From Treponema sp. (GTDB lineage: Bacteria; Spirochaetota; Spirochaetia; Treponematales; Breznakiellaceae), in NCBI GenBank assembly GCA_031290325.1, contig JAITNU010000079.1:1-11453 (forward strand): a stretch of DNA of 11,453 nt, given 5' to 3'. Numbering within the stretch: position 1 is the stretch's first letter; each line of letters opens with the position of its first letter. The translations under genes and the position numbers were made by a program. The notes below the pieces were generated by a model that was given only the letters and a program-made list of their open reading frames with translations, was not told where the DNA came from and ran no database searches. Positions 1 to 7,240 of this stretch are shown one piece after another.

Positions 1-1086
1 GGTTAGATCTCCTTCCCCTTCGGAGATGTCTTTTATGGCGCCGGCAACCACGTTAATGCGGTTTGTTACGGTAGAAGTCACTATGAAGAAAACAATCACC
101 GCAGCTATAACAATCGCAAGAACAATGATAAGAATGGTTATTTTTGTTAAGGTATTCACCGCCGCCAGAACATCATCCTCTGAAACCGAGGAAAGAAGCG
201 CCCACGAGGTCGTACTCGTTCCCACAGAGAAGGGATAACTCTCAAATATACGTCCGTTGTTTGACCCCGAATCAGCCTGTCCGGTTTTCAGGGTTTGTTC
301 TGTCTTAGCCGCTGCCTGCTCGCCCAAAACACTTAAAGATTGGGGATCGCGTATTTTTTTACCGATCATAGCGGGGTCGTAGTGGGCCGCTATGGTGCCG
401 TCATTGGCGTACAGGACAGCCCGCCCGGTACCATAGGGTTTTATACGGGTAATAAGCTCCTGAGAAGAGGTAAGATCGAGCATAACGCCGCATCTTCCGA
501 CAATTGTACCCTTTGTGATAATAGGATAACAAATACGCGCGGTGTTTATTTGCCCCTTTGATGTGGGGGTTTTATAGGGATTACTGAAAACAGCAACCTT
601 GTTTTCGAGATTGGCGAGTATATCATTGTACAATTCATACTGAGACAGGGGGCGTTTTTCAATCGTCCCGGTTCTGCGGGTGTACCAGGTCATAAATCTT
701 CCGGACGAGTCGGTCCCCGGCGCATTGGAGTATACGGCGTCATTATCATCCAGGACATTGGCCTTCCAGACGGTCCATATTCCCAAAAAATCGGGATTTG
801 ATTCCATGATGCTGAGTAAAACAGAATTATAGCGGTCGCGCCGTTCCTCAGCCAGTACTTCCTCATAGGCACTCATGATCTCTGCAGCCGTTTTGGCTGT
901 GCTGAAGTACCCGTTATACTGGTCTTGTAAGGTTACCGCATACAGACCTGTCAAATTTTTCATATTCTCAGAAGCCGCTTCTGTTTGCAGGTTTCTTGCG
1001 GTGGTCAATAAGATGATCGCTACGGTTGCCACAAATATAGCCACCAATAAACTAACAACTAAAGTCAATCTCGTCTTTAATTTCAT
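1..1086 (-). CDS. Methyl-accepting chemotaxis protein, N-terminal part (3' end outside window)
   Basis: This is a transmembrane chemoreceptor that senses an extracytoplasmic ligand and would signal through CheW/CheA. The reverse strand reads open for 362 codons from ATG 1086 to base 1 with no stop. The start is supported by AAGGAG 7 bases upstream. An N-terminal membrane segment lies at about residues 8-27 (VVSLLVAIFVATVAIILL). A periplasmic dCache-like double-PAS sensor follows at about 35-305, with typical pieces such as MESNPDFLGIWTVW, the FMTWYTRR strand and GVMLDLTSSQELI. A second membrane segment lies at about 312-335 (ILIIVLAIVIAAVIVFFIV). The HAMP domain starts just after and ends the window at ISEGEGDLT. 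The methylation and signalling hairpin would lie beyond the left edge. A sensor kinase or cyclase with the same front end cannot be fully excluded, but DISEGEGDLT after dCache is typical of treponemal chemoreceptors. Confidence 0.5.
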   Translation of the reverse strand, partial: MKLKTRLTLVVSLLVAIFVATVAIILLTTARNLQTEAASENMKNLTGLYAVTLQDQYNGYFSTAKTAAEIMSAYEEVLAEERRDRYNSVLLSIMESNPDFLGIWTVWKANVLDDNDAVYSNAPGTDSSGRFMTWYTRRTGTIEKRPLSQYELYNDILANLENKVAVFSNPYKTPTSKGQINTARICYPIITKGTIVGRCGVMLDLTSSQELITRIKPYGTGRAVLYANDGTIAAHYDPAMIGKKIRDPQSLSVLGEQAAAKTEQTLKTGQADSGSNNGRIFESYPFSVGTSTTSWALLSSVSEDDVLAAVNTLTKITILIIVLAIVIAAVIVFFIVTSTVTNRINVVAGAIKDISEGEGDLT

Positions 1087-1404
1087 AATCTTCTCCTTAA
1101 AAAGACAGTGCTAACCATTAGCTTATCCTCATTTGATACATATATTCAGAATATCTCCGCATCAAGGGCAACTTCTATCACGCCCTCTTCCGTGTCCCTG
1201 ACGCAGACGTGAGTTCATACTTGCTAAAAGAAGCGGGATTCCCCAGCATCAAGGTACAGGTTCACCCAGCGAGACCACCCCCTGCGCTACCGCTATGACC
1301 GGCGAATCGCCCGCCGGTCGTTTCCAGCGGCTCAACCGGCGAGGAACACCTCATCAGTAGCACCATCCTGCGGCCATAAACTAAACCAAGGTTTACTTGT
1401 GTCT
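1087..1404. other. Intergenic stretch with GC-rich island
   Basis: No convincing gene is seen here. The part at about 1140-1380 is clearly richer in G and C than the AT-rich DNA right of it (1390-2000). Its frames are short or broken by stops. The longest on the minus strand start at an ATG near 1408 and run about 45 codons in a Gly/Arg-rich, low-complexity way that looks non-coding. The island contains a compound hairpin listed separately. The stretch also includes the upstream region of the chemoreceptor gene. A minus-strand TTGATG with TATGTA 17 bases on, and a GAGGATAA loosely like a sigma-28 -10 box, are seen there, but neither is strong enough to call. The island could be a dispersed repeat or the decayed end of a gene. 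Confidence 0.45.
1290..1330. repeat. Compound inverted repeat (hairpin) in GC-rich island
   Basis: The inner stem GACCGGCG (1297-1304) pairs perfectly with CGCCGGTC (1312-1319) across a 7-base loop. An outer stem CCGCT (1290-1294) pairs with AGCGG (1326-1330), with small internal loops of 2 and 6 bases. That makes 13 pairs, almost all G-C. No T run follows on either strand, so this is not a standard intrinsic terminator. It may be a structural element of a dispersed repeat or of an RNA. Its function is unknown. Confidence 0.6.
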
Positions 1405-1503
1405 TCATATTAAAAATATCCTACTTCCAAATGAAAGGCAATATCGAAAATTACAAAATCTGACAACAAAAGACCTCTTTCTGCTCAAAACCACACGATA
1501 CAC
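1405..1503 (-). CDS. Possible very small protein of 32 residues, perhaps a gene remnant
   Basis: A GTG start at 1503-1501 follows an excellent ribosome binding site, AAAGGAG, placed 7 bases upstream and 1 base after the stop codon of the small gene at 1729-1517. The two would therefore be co-translated. The product begins MYRVVLSRK and ends at a TGA after 32 codons, giving a basic, hydrophobic peptide. The first nine residues resemble the start of RelE/HigB-type toxins, but the rest shows no toxin features, and the following DNA enters the GC-rich island. It may be a real small peptide, a toxin gene cut short by the island, or a chance frame. The ribosome binding site and spacing are the only strong evidence. 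Confidence 0.3.
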   Translation of the reverse strand: MYRVVLSRKRSFVVRFCNFRYCLSFGSRIFLI

Positions 1504-1516
1504 AAAAATACTCCTT

Positions 1517-1729
1517 TTAATCTATAAATTCCACCATCTTCGAGGAATACACTTCCTCTCCTTCGGTGATAAGCTTACTCGTTATATGATGCAAACCTGG
1601 CGCAAAGTCCCGGGTGTTCTTGAGCACGGTTACTCCTGCGGCATCCAACACCCACCTGACAGGAAAAATTGAAGATTGTATAAAATTGCAGGGAATCGAC
1701 AATTCACCGGCTTCTACTGCTTGTTTCAT
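1517..1729 (-). CDS. Small hypothetical protein, 70 residues
   Basis: The family is not recognised. The protein starts MKQAVEAGELSIPCNFIQ and ends EVYSSKMVEFID. It is acidic to neutral, has no membrane segment or signal peptide, and looks like a compact alpha/beta fold. Three things support a real gene: AAAGGA upstream of ATG 1729, a TTGACA/TACAAT promoter with 17-base spacing at 1830-1802, and a palindrome over the expected start site. A second good ribosome binding site and GTG follow right after its stop. The layout of a small protein, an operator-like palindrome at the promoter and a second tiny frame resembles an antitoxin-toxin or autoregulated regulator locus, but no DNA-binding motif is evident. 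The opposite strand is open across the same stretch and has weaker start signals. Confidence 0.55.
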   Translation of the reverse strand: MKQAVEAGELSIPCNFIQSSIFPVRWVLDAAGVTVLKNTRDFAPGLHHITSKLITEGEEVYSSKMVEFID

Positions 1730-1785
1730 AAACTCATTCCTTTATCATAAAAGAACTGAATTCGGACATTCATAGTTAGTATATC

Positions 1786-1797
1786 CTAGATATCTAG
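1786..1797. promoter_or_regulatory. 12-bp perfect palindrome at the predicted start site
   Basis: CTAGATATCTAG is its own reverse complement and covers the predicted transcription start of the minus-strand promoter at 1830-1802. A twofold-symmetric site here would suit a dimeric repressor, for example the product of the small gene itself. This is inference from position and symmetry only. Palindromes of this length also arise by chance in AT-rich DNA. Confidence 0.4.
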
Positions 1798-1801
1798 TGT
1801 T

Positions 1802-1830
1802 ATTGTATATTAATTGACATTTTTTGTCAA
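1802..1830 (-). promoter_or_regulatory. Sigma-70 type promoter for the small gene at 1729-1517
   Basis: On the minus strand, TTGACA (1830-1825) is followed after exactly 17 bases by TACAAT (1807-1802). The -35 is perfect and the -10 matches five of six bases. Transcription would begin near 1795, about 65 bases ahead of the ATG. The -35 box is one arm of an inverted repeat, TTGACA/TGTCAA, with a 5-base T loop on the plus strand (1814-1830). That repeat could be an operator or just a consequence of AT-rich sequence. Confidence 0.65.
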
Positions 1831-2016
1831 TAAATTCCGACTCATTCATAAAAAAATAAAATACCTGTAATTTGATAAAATTATCAGAGCAGTTTTGACC
1901 CATAAACCACCACCGTCGCCCTGAACGCCACTACTTGAGATTCGGACAAAATGTATGTAGTATAGTAGGTAATAGTTGCCAATGGCTATTCCGGGGCACT
2001 ATAAAGGAAGGTTAGT
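1831..2016 (+). promoter_or_regulatory. Upstream region of the beta-glucosidase operon; no clear promoter
   Basis: No gene is seen here. Two weak promoter options exist. TTGAGA (1935-1940) with TATAGT (1961-1966) has a 20-base spacer, which is too long. TTGCCA (1976-1981) with TATAAA (2000-2005) has an 18-base spacer and better boxes, but would start the RNA only a few bases ahead of the ATG and leave out the ribosome binding site AAGGAAGG (2004-2011). The true promoter is unresolved. Confidence 0.3.
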
Positions 2017-3330
2017 ATGGAGCAATTGGATTTTCCTGCTGATTTTGTATGGGGAACCGCCACTGCCAGTTACCAGGTTGAAGGAGCTGGGCATGAAGAC
2101 GGACGGGGTGAAAGCATCTGGGATACTTTTGCCCGGATTCCAGGGAAGGTGTATGCCGGGGAAAACGGGGAGGTAGCCTGTGACCAGTATCACCGGTACC
2201 CGGAAGATATTGCCCTCATGGCGAAACTGGGCTTTAAGAGTTACCGCTTCTCCATTGCCTGGCCCAGGATACTGCCTGGAGGTACCGGCCCGGTTAATCC
2301 CCAAGGGGTGGCCTATTACCGCGCCCTCTGTGCAGAACTCCATAAATACGGCATCAGCGCCTGTGCCACCCTGTACCATTGGGATTTGCCCCAGGTCCTC
2401 CAGGATACGGGAGGCTGGACAGAGCGGTTCATTGTCGATGCCTTTGAGGAATTCGTCAGGGTCTGCTTTGCCGAACTTGGGGACTGTGTGGATCAATGGA
2501 TCACCATTAATGAACCGCTCTGTGTTACCTACCTTGGGTACTATTTTGGCGTACACGCCCCGGGGATCCAGTCTCTCGATCTCGCCCTCAAGGCGGTTCA
2601 TCATGTCAACCTTGCCCACGGGGTGGCGGTTAAAGCCTATCGGAAAACCGGACTCAAGGCCCCCATCGGGATCACCTGGAACCTCAGCACCCCCCGTCCC
2701 GCGACAAACCGCGAGGCCGACCAGCAGGCAGCCCGCATCGCCCGGTCCATAGAGGCGGAAATGTTCGCCTTTCCTGTGTTGGGTAAGGGCTACCCGGAAA
2801 TCCCCTTTACCCTGCCCCTTCAAACCGGTGATTTGGCAACCATTGCCCAGCCAATTGATTTTATCGGGATCAATTACTATTGTGAAAACGCCGTTGGGTA
2901 TGATGAAACAGCTCCCTTTAAGTACAGTACTCAACCTTGCTGGCAGGACAGTTCCGACATGGGCTGGCCCATCGTGCCGGGGGGACTCGAACGGCAGCTC
3001 AAATGGATACACCAGGTGTCAAAGGGCCTGCCCCTCTATGTTACGGAAAACGGGTATGCGGGGAAAGATCCTATCGAAGCCGACGGCAGGGTCCATGACC
3101 GGGATCGGATTGGGTATCTCAAGCAGCACCTGGCGGCCTGTGCCAAGGTGATTAAGGAAGGGGTGAACCTCAAGGGGTATTATGCCTGGTCCTTCCTGGA
3201 TAATTTTGAATGGGCCTATGGGTATAGCAAACGGTTCGGCATTGTACACGTGGACTATGCCACCCTGAAACGGACCCCCAAGGACAGCGCCTATTTTTTC
3301 CGGGACGTGATCGCCGGTTATGGTGAATGA
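2017..3330 (+). CDS. bglA: Glycoside hydrolase family 1 beta-glucosidase
   Basis: This is a cytoplasmic retaining beta-glycosidase that likely hydrolyses cellobiose or other short beta-glucosides to monosaccharides. The 437-residue length suits single-domain GH1 enzymes, and there is no signal peptide. The acid/base Glu166 lies in TINEP and the nucleophile Glu344 in VTENG. Subsite -1 residues are also in place: Gln20 (ASYQVEG), His121-Trp122 (LYHWDLPQ), Asn165, Trp391 (YAWSFLDNFEW), Glu398 and Trp399. The family signature near the N-terminus (FVWGTATASYQVEG) is intact. AAGGAAGG 5-12 bases upstream supports ATG 2017. It is the first gene of a four-gene run; the next start lies 8 bp after its stop. 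Substrate choice (glucoside, galactoside or fucoside) cannot be read from sequence alone. No residue favouring phospho-glycosides is evident, and no PTS genes adjoin. Confidence 0.95.
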   Translation: MEQLDFPADFVWGTATASYQVEGAGHEDGRGESIWDTFARIPGKVYAGENGEVACDQYHRYPEDIALMAKLGFKSYRFSIAWPRILPGGTGPVNPQGVAYYRALCAELHKYGISACATLYHWDLPQVLQDTGGWTERFIVDAFEEFVRVCFAELGDCVDQWITINEPLCVTYLGYYFGVHAPGIQSLDLALKAVHHVNLAHGVAVKAYRKTGLKAPIGITWNLSTPRPATNREADQQAARIARSIEAEMFAFPVLGKGYPEIPFTLPLQTGDLATIAQPIDFIGINYYCENAVGYDETAPFKYSTQPCWQDSSDMGWPIVPGGLERQLKWIHQVSKGLPLYVTENGYAGKDPIEADGRVHDRDRIGYLKQHLAACAKVIKEGVNLKGYYAWSFLDNFEWAYGYSKRFGIVHVDYATLKRTPKDSAYFFRDVIAGYGE

Positions 3331-3338
3331 GGAAATAA

Positions 3339-3866
3339 ATGATAGCAATTGAACTAATACAGGGTGATATTACTAAACTGTCGGTGGATGCCATCGTGAA
3401 TGCCGCGAACTCAAGCCTTATGGGCGGTGGCGGTGTGGACGGCGCCATACACCGGGCCGCAGGACCGGAACTGTCAGTTGAATGCCAGGCCATCGCCGAA
3501 GCGCGGGGCAGTTGTCCTCCCGGGGAGGCGGTGATCACCGGGGCAGGGCGGCTGCCCTGTAAGCGGGTGATCCACACCGTAGGCCCGGTCTGGTATGGGG
3601 GCGGACAGGGAGAGGCCGGCCGTCTGGCCTCCTGTTACCGGAACAGCCTCCTCCTGGCGGAAAAGGCGGGTCTTAGCAGTATCGCCTTTCCCAACATCAG
3701 CACTGGGGTCTACGGCTATCCCAAGGCTCAGGCTGCAGAGCTTGCCCTCAGCTCGGTTAAGCAGACCCTCCCTGAAACTCCGGGAATTAAAAAGGTTATC
3801 TTTGTCTGTTTTGGCCAGGAGAACTATGAATTGTACATGCGTTTAAAAGGTGATGCTTATGAATAA
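3339..3866 (+). CDS. ymdB: Macrodomain O-acetyl-ADP-ribose deacetylase (YmdB type)
   Basis: This single macrodomain protein of 175 residues would hydrolyse O-acetyl-ADP-ribose and may remove ADP-ribose from acidic residues. Length and sequence closely track Escherichia coli YmdB (177 residues, from memory). Visible elements are QGDITKL with Asp10 for adenine contact, IVNAANSSLMGGGGVDGAIH containing Asn24 and Asp34 (matching the catalytic pair of YmdB), GEAVITGAG, IHTVGPVW and the phosphate-binding loop FPNISTGVYGYP. In E. coli YmdB is also reported to modulate RNase III; whether that holds here is unknown. GAGGAA overlaps the stop of the glucosidase gene and sits 5 bases ahead of ATG 3339. 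The 3' end overlaps the next gene's start by 8 bases (ATGAATAA). No partner sirtuin or ADP-ribosyltransferase is in the window. Confidence 0.93.
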   Translation: MIAIELIQGDITKLSVDAIVNAANSSLMGGGGVDGAIHRAAGPELSVECQAIAEARGSCPPGEAVITGAGRLPCKRVIHTVGPVWYGGGQGEAGRLASCYRNSLLLAEKAGLSSIAFPNISTGVYGYPKAQAAELALSSVKQTLPETPGIKKVIFVCFGQENYELYMRLKGDAYE

Positions 3867-5100
3867 GATGATGGTTCTGAAACAACATATCCTGCTTATA
3901 TGCTTTGGTATCGTGATAATCGGTGGTGCCGCTGCCCAATCAGGGGGCCGTATCATGTATGTGGCGGTAAAAACCCTGGCGTTAAAATCCTCCACTGATT
4001 TTTTTGCCCGTGATCAGGGGACACTGTCCTATGGAGACCAGGTTACGGTGCTTCAGCAAGAGGGAAAATGGGTTGAAGTCCAGTCCACTGCTCAAAGCAC
4101 GGTAAACGGGTGGACGGTATCTACCAGTGTAACGGCTAAACGTATCACTTCATCCGGTGGGTCAACCTCGGCTTCAGCCACTGAAATTGCCCTGGCAGGG
4201 AAGGGATTTAACGCGACCCTTGAAAACACCTACCAGGCCAAAGGGCACCTCAACTATGCCGATGTTGAGGTTGTGGAATCCTTATGGGTTTCCAGGGAGG
4301 ATTTATACGATTTTATCATAGAAGGTCATCTGGCACAGGGAGACACGTATACCTTTGTTCCCGCTCAAACCGACGCTATAAGCCCGGAAGATGCCTATTA
4401 TCTCGGCCGTGCGGTAGGGGCCACCATTCTTACGCGGTATAAAATCTATACTGAAGCGCCCGAATTAACGATCTATCTTAATAAAATTTGCAATACCCTG
4501 GTCATCAATTCCCCCAAACCAGAGCTGTATAACGGGTATCATGTTGCGATTCTGGACAGCCCCGAGATCAACGCCTTTGCAACCACCGGAGGGCACATCT
4601 TTATAACCCGGGGGCTTCTGGAATGTGCGAATTCCGAAGATGCGCTGGCCTCAGTTATTGCCCATGAATTAGCCCACATCCAGCTTCGTCATAGTATGGA
4701 TGTCATAGAGACAAACCGGCTGGCCCAATCCTTGCAGGGAATCGCCTCTTCCGCTGCCAAGAATGCTGCCGCCGGTGATCCGGCCCTTGTTTTTGATACT
4801 TCAATCAGGGATGTTGTTAATACTATGGTTATGACAGGGTATTCTCAGGAACAGGAATTTGAGGCTGATGCAACGGCCCTGTCCCTGTTAGCCACCGCCG
4901 CTTATGAACCATCAAGCCTGATTGATATGCTTAAAGTGCTGGACAAAAATCAGCCCCGTCATGCCGGAGGATTCAACAAGACCCACCCTGCTCCGGTGCT
5001 CCGCATAAGCCATCTGAGCTGGACCGTTCGGCGCTACTCCGTACCGGATACCCGTTCATTTCGCTGGGACCGTTTCCGTGCGACTCAACAGCAGGATTAA
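3859..5100 (+). CDS. Exported M48 zinc metallopeptidase with N-terminal SH3 domain
   Basis: This is a predicted envelope protease of peptidase family M48, related to the BepA/LoiP/Oma1 group, which degrades or refolds misfolded envelope proteins. A signal peptide covers residues 1-26 (hydrophobic ILLICFGIVIIGG, then AAA before Gln27). A bacterial SH3-like domain follows at about 31-93 (YVAVKTLALKSSTDFF, WVEVQ, GWTVSTSVT), perhaps binding peptidoglycan or peptides. The M48 domain spans about 165-400, with HELAH zinc site His269-Glu270-His273 and the third ligand probably Glu333 in EFEAD (Asp337 conserved). There is no lipobox, so it should be periplasmic. I chose ATG 3859 because AAAAGG ends 8 bases ahead. 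GTG 3850 and ATG 3853 are in frame but sit on that site. The gene overlaps ymdB by 8 bp and the cyclase gene by 23 bp, so coupling with both is likely. Confidence 0.9.
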   Translation: MNKMMVLKQHILLICFGIVIIGGAAAQSGGRIMYVAVKTLALKSSTDFFARDQGTLSYGDQVTVLQQEGKWVEVQSTAQSTVNGWTVSTSVTAKRITSSGGSTSASATEIALAGKGFNATLENTYQAKGHLNYADVEVVESLWVSREDLYDFIIEGHLAQGDTYTFVPAQTDAISPEDAYYLGRAVGATILTRYKIYTEAPELTIYLNKICNTLVINSPKPELYNGYHVAILDSPEINAFATTGGHIFITRGLLECANSEDALASVIAHELAHIQLRHSMDVIETNRLAQSLQGIASSAAKNAAAGDPALVFDTSIRDVVNTMVMTGYSQEQEFEADATALSLLATAAYEPSSLIDMLKVLDKNQPRHAGGFNKTHPAPVLRISHLSWTVRRYSVPDTRSFRWDRFRATQQQD

Positions 5101-7237
5101 AAAACATTGTGCCGCCGCTCTTATAGCCATCTCGGTGTTTGGAGCGGTAAGCCTGGCCCAGGTTTCAGGTTTTTTTGACTATCTTGAGTATAAAACCTAC
5201 GATTTCCGGGTCCGCCTTTTAGCGAATACCAGCCGGCCATCAGACGATATCCTGGTGGTGCTCCTCAATCAGGCAAGCATTGATTGGGCAAATCAGGAAC
5301 GGGGGTGGTCCTGGCCATGGCCTCGGAAAGCCTATGCGGAATTCATTGACTATATGCAGCATGCCGGCGCTCAGACGGTTGCCTTTGATGTTATCTTCTC
5401 AGAGCCTTCGGTGTATGGACCGGAAGATGACGCCGCCTTTACCCAGGCTTCCGCTGATTTCGGCAGGGTCGTGCAGACTGTTTTTTTCAGTACTCAATCA
5501 GGAAAGAGTCTTACCTGGCCTGAGGGTTTAGATAAACCCCTGTTCCAGCCAGATGCATTTGATTTGTCCCCATACGATCTCCTCCAGCACACTATGAACG
5601 ATACCCAGGTCGGCGCCCAATTCCCCATTGAAGGACTCCTGGAGGCTGCGGGGAGTATCGGTACCATCACGGGAACCGCCGATTCAGACAGTATCTTCCG
5701 CAGGGCACAACTCTTTACCCTCTTTGACCATAAGGCCGTACCGGGCCTTGCCGCCGCCTCGCTGTTTGCCTCTGGAACTGAGGCGGGGCTTACCTATAAT
5801 GAGCGGAAGCGCTCCCTTGAGTGGGGAACCTATACCATCCCTGTTGATAAACAGGGCATGAGCCTCCTCCGGTTCAGGGGAGACCTGGACCGGTATATAC
5901 CTTACAGCGCCGCTGAAATCCTCCAAAGCGCTGAAGCATATACTCAAGGCCGGGAACCGCTGCTCCCCCCGGAAGATTTTTCCGGCAAGTACATCTTTTT
6001 TGGTTACTATGCCCCCGGGCTTTTTGATATGTGCAACACCCCCATATCGTCGGTGTACCCCGGCGTGGGCATGCACATCACCATGCTGGATAACCTGCTG
6101 CAAGGAGACTTTATCCATGAAAGCCCCGGTTGGGTTGGTATCCTCATGGGCCTTGCCGCCATCCTCCTGGTGAACCTTCTCACCCTGTATTCCGGCCGTA
6201 TCCCCTTGGCCATAACCGGAGGCGCGGTACTCCTCATGGTAATAACCGGTTCCGCCCTCGCCGCTTACTACTACGCCAGCCTCTGGCTCCCCATGGTGGC
6301 GCCTATGGCCGCAGTGGTCCTCACATTTCTCACGGCGACCCTGTATAACTACGCCACCGAAGGCAACCAGAAGCGGTTCATCAAATCCGCCTTCAGCCAA
6401 TACCTGAGCCCTGCGGTTATCGACCGGCTCCTCGCAAACCCCGGGCTACTCAGCCTGGGAGGTGAACGCCGGGAGATCAGCATCTTCTTTTCCGATGTTC
6501 AGGGCTTTACCAGCATCAGTGAACAGCTCGATCCCACCAAGCTCACCGAACTGTTAAACGATTATCTTTCCTTTATGACCGATACCATCCTCGAGTCAGG
6601 AGGTACTATCGACAAATATGAAGGGGATGCCATCATCGCCTTTTGGAACGCACCGGTTAATCACGAAGACCATGCTGCCCGTGCCCTGGCATCCTCCCTC
6701 AGTTGTCAGCAGAAACTCGCAGAACGGCAGGACTTCTTCGCGGAACAATACGGCTGCCGCCTGTTTACCCGTATCGGACTCAATACAGGGTACGCAGTGG
6801 TGGGAAACATGGGCTCCACCAAGCGCTTTGATTACACTATGCTGGGGGATTCGGTGAACCTGGCGGCCCGGCTTGAGGGGCTGAATAAACAATTCGGTAC
6901 CTATCTTATGTGCACCGAAACCACCTTTACCCAGGCCCTCCGTACCCAGACGGTCTTTGGCCGCAAACTAGCCCAGGTCACCGTGGTGGGGAAACATGAA
7001 CCAGTTACGGTGTATGAACCTATGTCTGAAATGGCGTTCCGGGAAAAAAAACCGCTCCTCCAGCAATTTGACGAGGCCCGGGATCTTTTTTACCACGGTT
7101 CATTTGCCCAGGCCCTTACCCTGTTTGAGGCTCTTACCGAACAGGACCCCCCCAGCTTCTTCTACGCCGCCCAATGCCGGTATTACCTGGAACATCCATC
7201 CGAATGGAAAGGGTTTTGGCAGGCCACGAGTAAATAA
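5078..7237 (+). CDS. CHASE2-domain class III adenylate cyclase
   Basis: This is a membrane receptor that should make cAMP from ATP in response to a periplasmic signal. The protein has 719 residues: membrane segment at about 11-30, CHASE2 sensor at about 34-335, three membrane segments (about 352-371, 376-397, 401-422), a short linker (FSQYLSPAVIDRLL) and the cyclase domain at about 465-645. All catalytic positions are present: metal-binding Asp473 (FFSDVQGF) and Asp517 (YEGDA), adenine-selecting Lys513 and Thr587 (DYTMLGD), and transition-state Asn594 and Arg598 (VNLAAR). This pattern fits class IIIb and adenylate rather than guanylate cyclase. The last 70 residues look helical and TPR-like (EARDLFYHGSFAQALTLFEA). 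The GTG start at 5078 lies inside the peptidase gene with only a weak ribosome binding site (TGGGAC), which suggests translational coupling. No later start keeps the first membrane segment. Confidence 0.93.
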   Translation: MRLNSRIKKHCAAALIAISVFGAVSLAQVSGFFDYLEYKTYDFRVRLLANTSRPSDDILVVLLNQASIDWANQERGWSWPWPRKAYAEFIDYMQHAGAQTVAFDVIFSEPSVYGPEDDAAFTQASADFGRVVQTVFFSTQSGKSLTWPEGLDKPLFQPDAFDLSPYDLLQHTMNDTQVGAQFPIEGLLEAAGSIGTITGTADSDSIFRRAQLFTLFDHKAVPGLAAASLFASGTEAGLTYNERKRSLEWGTYTIPVDKQGMSLLRFRGDLDRYIPYSAAEILQSAEAYTQGREPLLPPEDFSGKYIFFGYYAPGLFDMCNTPISSVYPGVGMHITMLDNLLQGDFIHESPGWVGILMGLAAILLVNLLTLYSGRIPLAITGGAVLLMVITGSALAAYYYASLWLPMVAPMAAVVLTFLTATLYNYATEGNQKRFIKSAFSQYLSPAVIDRLLANPGLLSLGGERREISIFFSDVQGFTSISEQLDPTKLTELLNDYLSFMTDTILESGGTIDKYEGDAIIAFWNAPVNHEDHAARALASSLSCQQKLAERQDFFAEQYGCRLFTRIGLNTGYAVVGNMGSTKRFDYTMLGDSVNLAARLEGLNKQFGTYLMCTETTFTQALRTQTVFGRKLAQVTVVGKHEPVTVYEPMSEMAFREKKPLLQQFDEARDLFYHGSFAQALTLFEALTEQDPPSFFYAAQCRYYLEHPSEWKGFWQATSK

Positions 7238-7240
7238 CAA

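Noticed and set aside
1110..1125. Sigma-28-like box (GAGGATAA on the minus strand) ahead of the chemoreceptor gene
   Set aside because: Only six of eight -10 bases fit, and no matching -35 element was found at the right distance.
1397..1672. Plus-strand frame of 91 codons over the small minus-strand genes
   Set aside because: It has no good ribosome binding site or plausible protein features, while the minus strand has a near-consensus promoter and ribosome binding sites.
1999..3012. Long open frame of 337 codons on the minus strand opposite the beta-glucosidase
   Set aside because: It lies fully antisense to a gene with intact GH1 catalytic motifs, its translation resembles no family, and it has no supporting ribosome binding site. 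It is a by-product of codon bias.
5684..6400. Open frame of 238 codons on the minus strand opposite the cyclase gene
   Set aside because: It is antisense to CHASE2 and membrane-segment coding sequence, and its translation is low-complexity and Gly/His-rich. It is a shadow frame.
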